64,000 nt of DNA from Corylus avellana (lineage: Eukaryota; Streptophyta; Magnoliopsida; Fagales; Betulaceae): assembly GCF_901000735.1 (NCBI RefSeq), contig NC_081551.1, positions 12,663,207-12,727,206 of the forward strand, in the 5' to 3' direction. The stretch's first letter is position 1. Each line of letters begins with the position of its first letter. The notes below the pieces were generated by a model, which did no database searches, was not told the DNA's origin, and saw only the letters and a program-made list of their open reading frames with translations. The translations under genes were made by a program, and so were the position numbers. Below are positions 58,922 through 64,000 of the stretch, one piece after another.

Positions 58922-59625
58922 TGTAACACCCCCAAATCTAGCCTTGACCAGTCTGGTAAGGTTACTGACAAATACCCCTATTTAGCAAACTGGTAGTTAG
59001 ATGGGGAACCGCCCCTTTAAGCAATCATCAAGGTTAATGCATAAGAATGTGAAATTAATCTGAGAAGTCTAATAACCATAAATGGAACATGTATTATCCT
59101 CGAAACGTAGACACAGAGCAACTAGTAGAAATAATAAGTTAAGCAAACCTGGTATCAACACGAAGATCATAATCTTAAGCAAAGTCCGTAGTGGCAACTT
59201 TGCCACTCTTCTTTTTCTAGAAGTGGGTTTCCTACAAGATGTAATAACTGCGTAAGTCTAACGACTTAGTAAGTAAACCTCTCAGATGGGTACGACATGA
59301 GCCAATTATTATTGAGCAAAAATACATATGCAATTTTATCAGAGGTTTGAAAGAGGCGTTGTCTCTGTTAATACACCCTAAATATATTGTTTTATTGAAG
59401 AAAAGTGATGTACTTCTAGTGGCAATCGACTAAGTATTTTAGTGTAGAAAACTAATGCTTTATAAGTCATAACTATCATATATGGTCTACCCGAGATATT
59501 AATCATTTTCAGCAGGGTTGGCACTGTCCCGAAGGATTTGTAATACAATGCTGGTGCCCCAACCATTCCACGCTACCATCCATAACACTAGCAGCCCAAC
59601 CGAGTCCGACCTCGGGTTGCCCACT
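58922..59625 (-). mobile_element. G-family LTR fragment (inverted)
   Basis: Reverse complement of the 3' part of the LTR at 23299-25502: starts GTAACACCCCCAAATC on the plus strand and ends near GACCTCGGGTTGCCCA, covering the GGCACTGTCCCGAAGGA and ATGGTCTACCCGAGATATTA blocks. About 700 bases, truncated at the same end as 17058-17763. Confidence 0.75.
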
Positions 59626-59626
59626 C

Positions 59627-59870
59627 TGATAATCTTCAACTGTAGATAGTTTTTAACTATGACTAAGTGAATAGTCTTCAACCATAGATAGTCTTTAACT
59701 ATGAATAAGTGAATAGTCTTCACCTGTAGATAGGTGATAGACTACTTCAACTGTAAATAAGTGATAAACTTCAACGGTAGATAGGTAATAGACTTCAATT
59801 GTAGATAGGTGATAATCTTCAACTGTAGATAGGTGATAAAGTTCAACTATGTAGTTAGGTAAATACACTC
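59627..59870. repeat. 24-bp tandem repeat, left arm of an inverted pair
   Basis: Unit like GTAGATAGGTGATAGACTTC plus AACT, in about nine or ten imperfect copies, several exactly 24 bases apart. The same unit occurs inverted at 61257-61332. Confidence 0.8.
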
Positions 59871-60044
59871 TAACAATAGAAAGAGACGACACAAGATAAT
59901 TAAAAACTGATCATTCTATTGAATCATATGACAAATATCTGCTAATTACCTCTTTACTAGCGTTTGAGGTTTTAGATCCAAAATTGTCGTGGTAGAAATA
60001 ACTAAAACATTCTAATATATATAGTCAAATAAATCTACATTCTG

Positions 60045-60250
60045 AATGAACAACAAGACTCCTATTGGACATGTAGGGGTATATCAAAAATCTTTCAGTT
60101 GTTGTAACACAAATTCCAAGTAATTGAAGAATGTGGCGGTGCCTGACATGATTTATAACCTCCACTTCCTTCTTAAATCCGTCCATGCCCCATATAATTT
60201 TTATTTCTTTTATGTTTTAACCGCCACAACCCTTTCATCTTCAAGGTAGA
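60045..60250 (-). pseudogene. Receptor-like kinase N-lobe fragment (inverted relative to C-lobe)
   Basis: On the minus strand from 60248 down: YLEDERVVAVKT then a stop, and, after a short degenerate part, FKKEVEVINHVRHRHILQLL, then GICVTTTERFLIYPYMSNRS. This is a kinase N-lobe with the ATP-binding Lys (VAVK), the helix-C Glu (EVEVI) and the hinge region, of the type found in plant receptor-like kinases such as the SERK/NIK group. The catalytic half lies on the opposite strand 100 bases away. A stop after VAVKT and loss of frame show it is dead. Confidence 0.82.
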
Positions 60251-60341
60251 TAGAGCTGAGTATATGTATAAATATAATAATGTTTTGAGTCTCCAAAAAT
60301 TGTAGAACAATTTATCTTTATACATGTGATCTCCATTGCAG

Positions 60342-61007
60342 CAAGGGCGGCTTTGGATTGAGGAAGGAGAAAAAGAATTGTCATGGGTACTGTGAGAGGC
60401 TTACATTATTTATATAAGGTGAGTGACCCCAAGATTATTGACCGAGATGTCCAACCAGACAATATCTTGCATGACGATGAATTGGAGGCTGTGGTGGCTA
60501 ATTTTGGTTTGATAAGGCCACTGGCTCATAAGGAGTCATATGCCTCCACGTCATCTATTAGACCAACGCCAGGTAATATAGCCATAGAGTATTTAAGCAC
60601 AAGTAGGGAATTAGAGAAAGGCCAAGTTTACTTATTCTACATCATCCTGTTGGAGCTTATATGCAGTACAAGATTTTGGGAATTCAGGAATCAACCAATC
60701 AAACCAAGGGACACACAATGCACTGTTGAGTTTGTGAGTTTAGTTGAGTCGTGGTTAATATTGTTTCAGAATTCGAATGTTTTTAGTGGAATGTGATTTG
60801 CTTCAACTTTGGCTAAAATTGCAAGTCAAAACATATTTTCGAGAGAAAAAATTTCGTAAGTTGGTAGACCCTAACTTTAAGTCAACATATGATCAGCGAC
60901 ATCTTGAAAAAATTGTTGACCACATTCTTTCATGCATAGAAAAGCTACGAGCTAGTAGACAAAATATGGCGGACATAGTGGAGGTATTATGTGAAGTAAT
61001 ACATTAA
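60342..61007 (+). pseudogene. Receptor-like kinase C-lobe pseudogene
   Basis: Reads ALD, stop, GRRKRIVMGTVRGLHYL, then DPKIIDRDVQPDNILHDDEL, VVANFGLIRPL, GNIAIEYLST and LLELIC, and after a frameshift near 60780-60840 KLVDPNFKSTYDQRHLEKIV, then MADIVEVLCEV to 61007. The layout fits a SERK/NIK-like receptor kinase. Key residues are altered: HRDxK is DRDxQ, DFG is NFG, and the Trp of LDW is a TGA stop. It therefore cannot be an active kinase. The N-lobe is on the other strand at 60045-60250, and arms of a 24-bp repeat lie outside both. Confidence 0.88.
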
Positions 61008-61256
61008 CAAAAATGGTGAGCCCATTTTCTTTCTACTCCTCATTTTTGTTTATTTATGTCATTTTCGGTCTACTAGTACGTAGCTCTTCTATACAAGAAA
61101 CATGGAGTTGAACCATATTCTTGAGCTCTAGCTTGTGGACAATATGTTGGCTCTAATTCAAGACCTACAAACGTAACATTTTTAGGAATATAATGCTTCT
61201 TTGCGAATGGATTAAAGTTTCATATGCTTTGTTAATTAAGAACGATGAAACTATAG

Positions 61257-61332
61257 TTGAAGATTATTACCTAATTACAGTTGAAAACTATCACTTAGTT
61301 ACAATTGAAGTAGTATATCACCTATTTACGAG
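61257..61332. repeat. 24-bp repeat, right arm (inverted copy)
   Basis: Reverse complement gives TAGGTGATATACTACTTCAA and similar units, about three copies of the repeat at 59627-59870 in opposite orientation. Confidence 0.75.
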
Positions 61333-61335
61333 TAG

Positions 61336-63108
61336 TGATTTTTGGGACTCTGGTGTGCTTGAACAGTAAGCAAGCCGGTGATGTGGCATATGCCAAATCT
61401 GCCCAAATAAAAAAATAAATAATAATTAAAAAAAATATATATCAAAAACAGGTGCGACCCATCCCCCAACCATTTCATTTTCCCCCAAAATTTTTACCCC
61501 AAACCTATTCTCCCTCCACCGGCACCAGCACCGTAATCCCCCATCGAAACTGGCACTATGATCTCCTCTCCCCACCATCACTGCCGCCAAAGACCCCAAA
61601 CCCTTTCCTTTCCCCCTTCTTCTTCCCCAACCCATTTTCTTCCCCCACCGGCACCTTGCGTCCTCTCCTCTCCCTAATGTCACTGTTGCCGACGACCACC
61701 TCCACTTCCTTCCATCAGCTTCAGCTAGAACCCATTCCCCACGAGAGACAGCTCTTCCCCCAAAACCCTCATTTTTCTGAAACCCAAAATGAGAAAGTAG
61801 TCTGCCATCTTCATCACCACCTACGACTACTACCTCCACTACCACAATGGAACTAACAATGGGCTCCACAAACGATTGGAAGGCCACCGACACAATTCAT
61901 TCTGCAAGCCCCAGCTCGACATATTTGGCCACGCATCCACCTACTGCTACCCTCAATCATGGCCAATCCCCTTCGGTCACTCCTCCATCAGTTGCTGCCC
62001 CAAATTGTGGTAAGCTCACATTCCTTAAATTTTTTTTACTTTGAACACTAATCCTCAGAAATTGTAATTGTAATGCGTGTGTTAGGGTTAATGTGCTGGA
62101 AATGCAGAATGTAATGTTCACAGCCCTGCTCATTTTATGTTATAGAATTCTGAAAATAAAATTTGTTACTGCCTTGCCTTAGGAATTGAAGATAGTGTAA
62201 TGACTCAAGTATACATTAAATTGTAGAATTTCCATTGCCTTTTGATTTATATATTTGTAAGTGTCAAAACCATTAAATACTTGTAGGGTTCAAAAGAAAT
62301 CACAAAGTTTATTTTAGCTGGGATGGAGAAGTTGGCATTAGCACCTGTTGGTGGTGGCACTTTTGATTATGTAATGTTTTGCTTTTAAGAACCTAGTTTT
62401 TTCTGTTTCTCTCTCTGTCTTAAAAAAAAAGTTTTTTATAATTTATGCAGATTTGTTTAATTTGCTAACTTAAAATTTGTTTTGTTGTAGGATACAGGTT
62501 TCAACCTCTTCGACTAGGCAATTGAACATGCTATTTTGTTTCTTTTTTAAAGCACTACTCTTTTTTGTTCAACTAGTGCTTTTAGTAGATGATACTACAT
62601 TTTGAGTATGTAGTTGTCTAATGGTAGTGAATAGTTTTTGTAGTATCAATTAGTTGGAATGGTGTATAGTTTTTGTAAGTATGAAATAGTTGGAATGGTG
62701 TATGGTTTTTGTAAGTACTGAACTTGTGAAATGGTTTTTGTATGGTTTTATTAAGCGTTGAATAGATGGACACCACTACTTCTGACTACAACAGGTACCT
62801 ATCTATTTACTGTTCCTACCATGTATTTCCAAATCAATTATTTGGCTTTACTATATTAAATGACATTTATTCAAGGGTATGAGAGTTGATTTGTATAGCA
62901 CAATGATAGAACCTTTTGTTTTGTTTCATTTTTTATATGTAAGCATGTGGTCAATCTGTTTATTCAATTAAATAGCTGGAGAGCTTCATTGTGATCCTAT
63001 TCATTTACCAACAGGTACACCGAAACTTCTCATTACTTGACTTGTTAGGTTGTACTGCTCTTCCTATATTGACCTAATTTTTTTTTTTTTTCCATTTATT
63101 CATTAATA
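61336..63108. other. No gene recognised; C-rich stretch at 61450-61980
   Basis: Plus-strand frames at 61452-61856 and 61847-62044 are Pro/Ser/Thr-rich (PPKTPNPFLSPFFFPNP) and low in complexity; I know no family for them. From 62040 on the DNA is AT-rich with repeated TAGTTGGAATGGTGTAT (62650-62705). No splice structure can be supported. Confidence 0.4.
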
Positions 63109-63116
63109 GGTAAAAC

Positions 63117-63498
63117 TAGGGCTATACAAAATAACCGCATACCGCTTGCCGGCCGAATATCGACCGACATTGACTGTCACCGCTTAACTGATGGCCGGTA
63201 GGCGCTAGACTTTTTCTATTTCCTATGAACTCAGTTTGGTAGGCAGAATAACATTTCTAACTAACCGACATCGCTAACCGACTTTACCGACTGTCTTTTT
63301 CCATTTCTTTGCTTAAATATATAGTCATATGAAAGGTTAGCAAAGATTACTACATTACCAATTGTCACCATAATCACGTCGGTAACGGAAAAGAAGGTTG
63401 GCAGAAGAAGTCGGTAAAAAATATGACTTTACTAACCATGGCGGTGCAAAATGCGAAAATGCCATTTTCGTAACCGAGTTATCCGACTCCCAGCCCTA
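63117..63498. mobile_element. hAT-type MITE, 382 bp, perfect 8-bp duplication
   Basis: Ends TAGGGCT and AGCCCTA, flanked on both sides by GGTAAAAC (63109-63116 and 63499-63506). Short ends plus an 8-bp duplication are typical of hAT elements. The interior has many CCGAC/GTCGG and CCGGT motifs and no coding capacity. Confidence 0.88.
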
Positions 63499-63506
63499 GG
63501 TAAAAC

Positions 63507-64000
63507 TATCGTGTTGATTTGTTATATTATGGAAATATTTAATGAAATATTTGCTTATTGGATTGCATTTTTTTTCTTTTTACGTTTTAAATCGTCAATG
63601 AAGTTACTAATGCTCTAATTTTGGACTTAAAATATATAAACAAAGGATCATGTATGTCAACGCCACAGAGAGTGTGTGTATTGGACTTCTTCTATGTTTT
63701 GGATTTTTTTTTCTTTTTTATTTATTTAGAAGGAATAATAAATTTATGCAAACTAGTCAATTGTGACAGATCTACATGATGGGATGAACTGCATGCCTCT
63801 TTTTCATTTACATTTCCAATTCCTTTTGCTTATACTTTTATAAAGTCTCTTACAAGCATGTTTTGTCATTCTAATCTTTCATCAATTTAAAATTTCTGTA
63901 TTCCTCAAAGTTATAATTGAGTTTGATTTTTTAAACAAATTTTGGAAATGATTTATCATTGGCCTTTTTCTTTCGGTGAGTGGAACTTTTGACTGTCTCT
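63507..64000. other. AT-rich sequence, nothing recognised
   Basis: No coding frame, RNA gene or repeat terminus seen up to the window edge. Confidence 0.5.

Noticed and set aside
59695..59892. Repeat protein (STVEVYHL units) on the minus strand
   Set aside because: Eight-residue repeat is just the 24-bp tandem repeat; unit lengths vary and break the frame.
61452..61856. Pro-rich protein-coding gene
   Set aside because: Low complexity on both strands, no recognised domain, no splice sites that extend it convincingly.

Overview
This is a nuclear plant chromosome segment, most likely from a woody eudicot. The evidence is multi-exon genes with GT/AG introns, PAD4, BAT1 and a thylakoid PsbP-like protein, an AT-rich background, and heavy nesting of LTR retrotransposons, a CACTA transposon and many small inverted-repeat (MITE) elements. 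I cannot name the species. Four assembly gaps (runs of N) lie at 6506-6748, 10141-10160, 32090-32189 and 47551-47650; the last two are exactly 100 N, so their true size is probably unknown.

Layout. (1) 1-2457: a decayed copy of the CCAAT-binding-factor / Noc1 (CEBPZ, SLOW WALKER2-type) ribosome-biogenesis gene, interrupted by a CACTA tip and a Gypsy gag fragment, with its last exon tandemly duplicated. (2) 2458-11184: an almost complete 8.7-kb CACTA (En/Spm) transposon with TIRs and a TAT target duplication; its TNP2 and Transposase_24-type genes lie on the minus strand and are broken. (3) 12542-26274: a nest of LTR elements. A minus-strand Gypsy-like element (LTR, PBS, gag start) is split by a block of other LTR sequences, none of which carries a recognisable reverse transcriptase. 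(4) 26828-39313: an inverted-repeat element split by a young Ty1/copia insertion. The copia block holds three LTRs, two pol copies, one intact and one decayed gag, a gap, and 1.3 kb of foreign DNA; its interior is probably chimeric. (5) 39866-56011: the gene-bearing part, with PAD4 (+), BAT1 (-, convergent with PAD4) and a PsbP-domain protein (-), and MITEs between and within them. (6) 56265-64000: repeats, including a hAT element inside a MITE, a receptor-kinase pseudogene whose N-lobe is inverted relative to its C-lobe and which is flanked by inverted arrays of a 24-bp repeat, and a small hAT element with a perfect 8-bp duplication.

Functional content. The three apparently intact host genes are PAD4 (partner of EDS1 in basal and TNL immunity; here the lipase nucleophile Ser is a Gly), BAT1 (amino-acid/GABA transporter, seven exons, about 525 aa) and a thylakoid-lumen PsbP-like protein with a twin-arginine-type second signal. 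They do not form a functional cluster. The rest of the window is mobile DNA. Its most interesting points are a copia primer-binding site that fits the anticodon half of tRNA-Ile rather than a tRNA 3' end, arrays of palindromic hexamers upstream of the TATA box in several unrelated LTRs, and the inverted kinase fragment between repeat arms.
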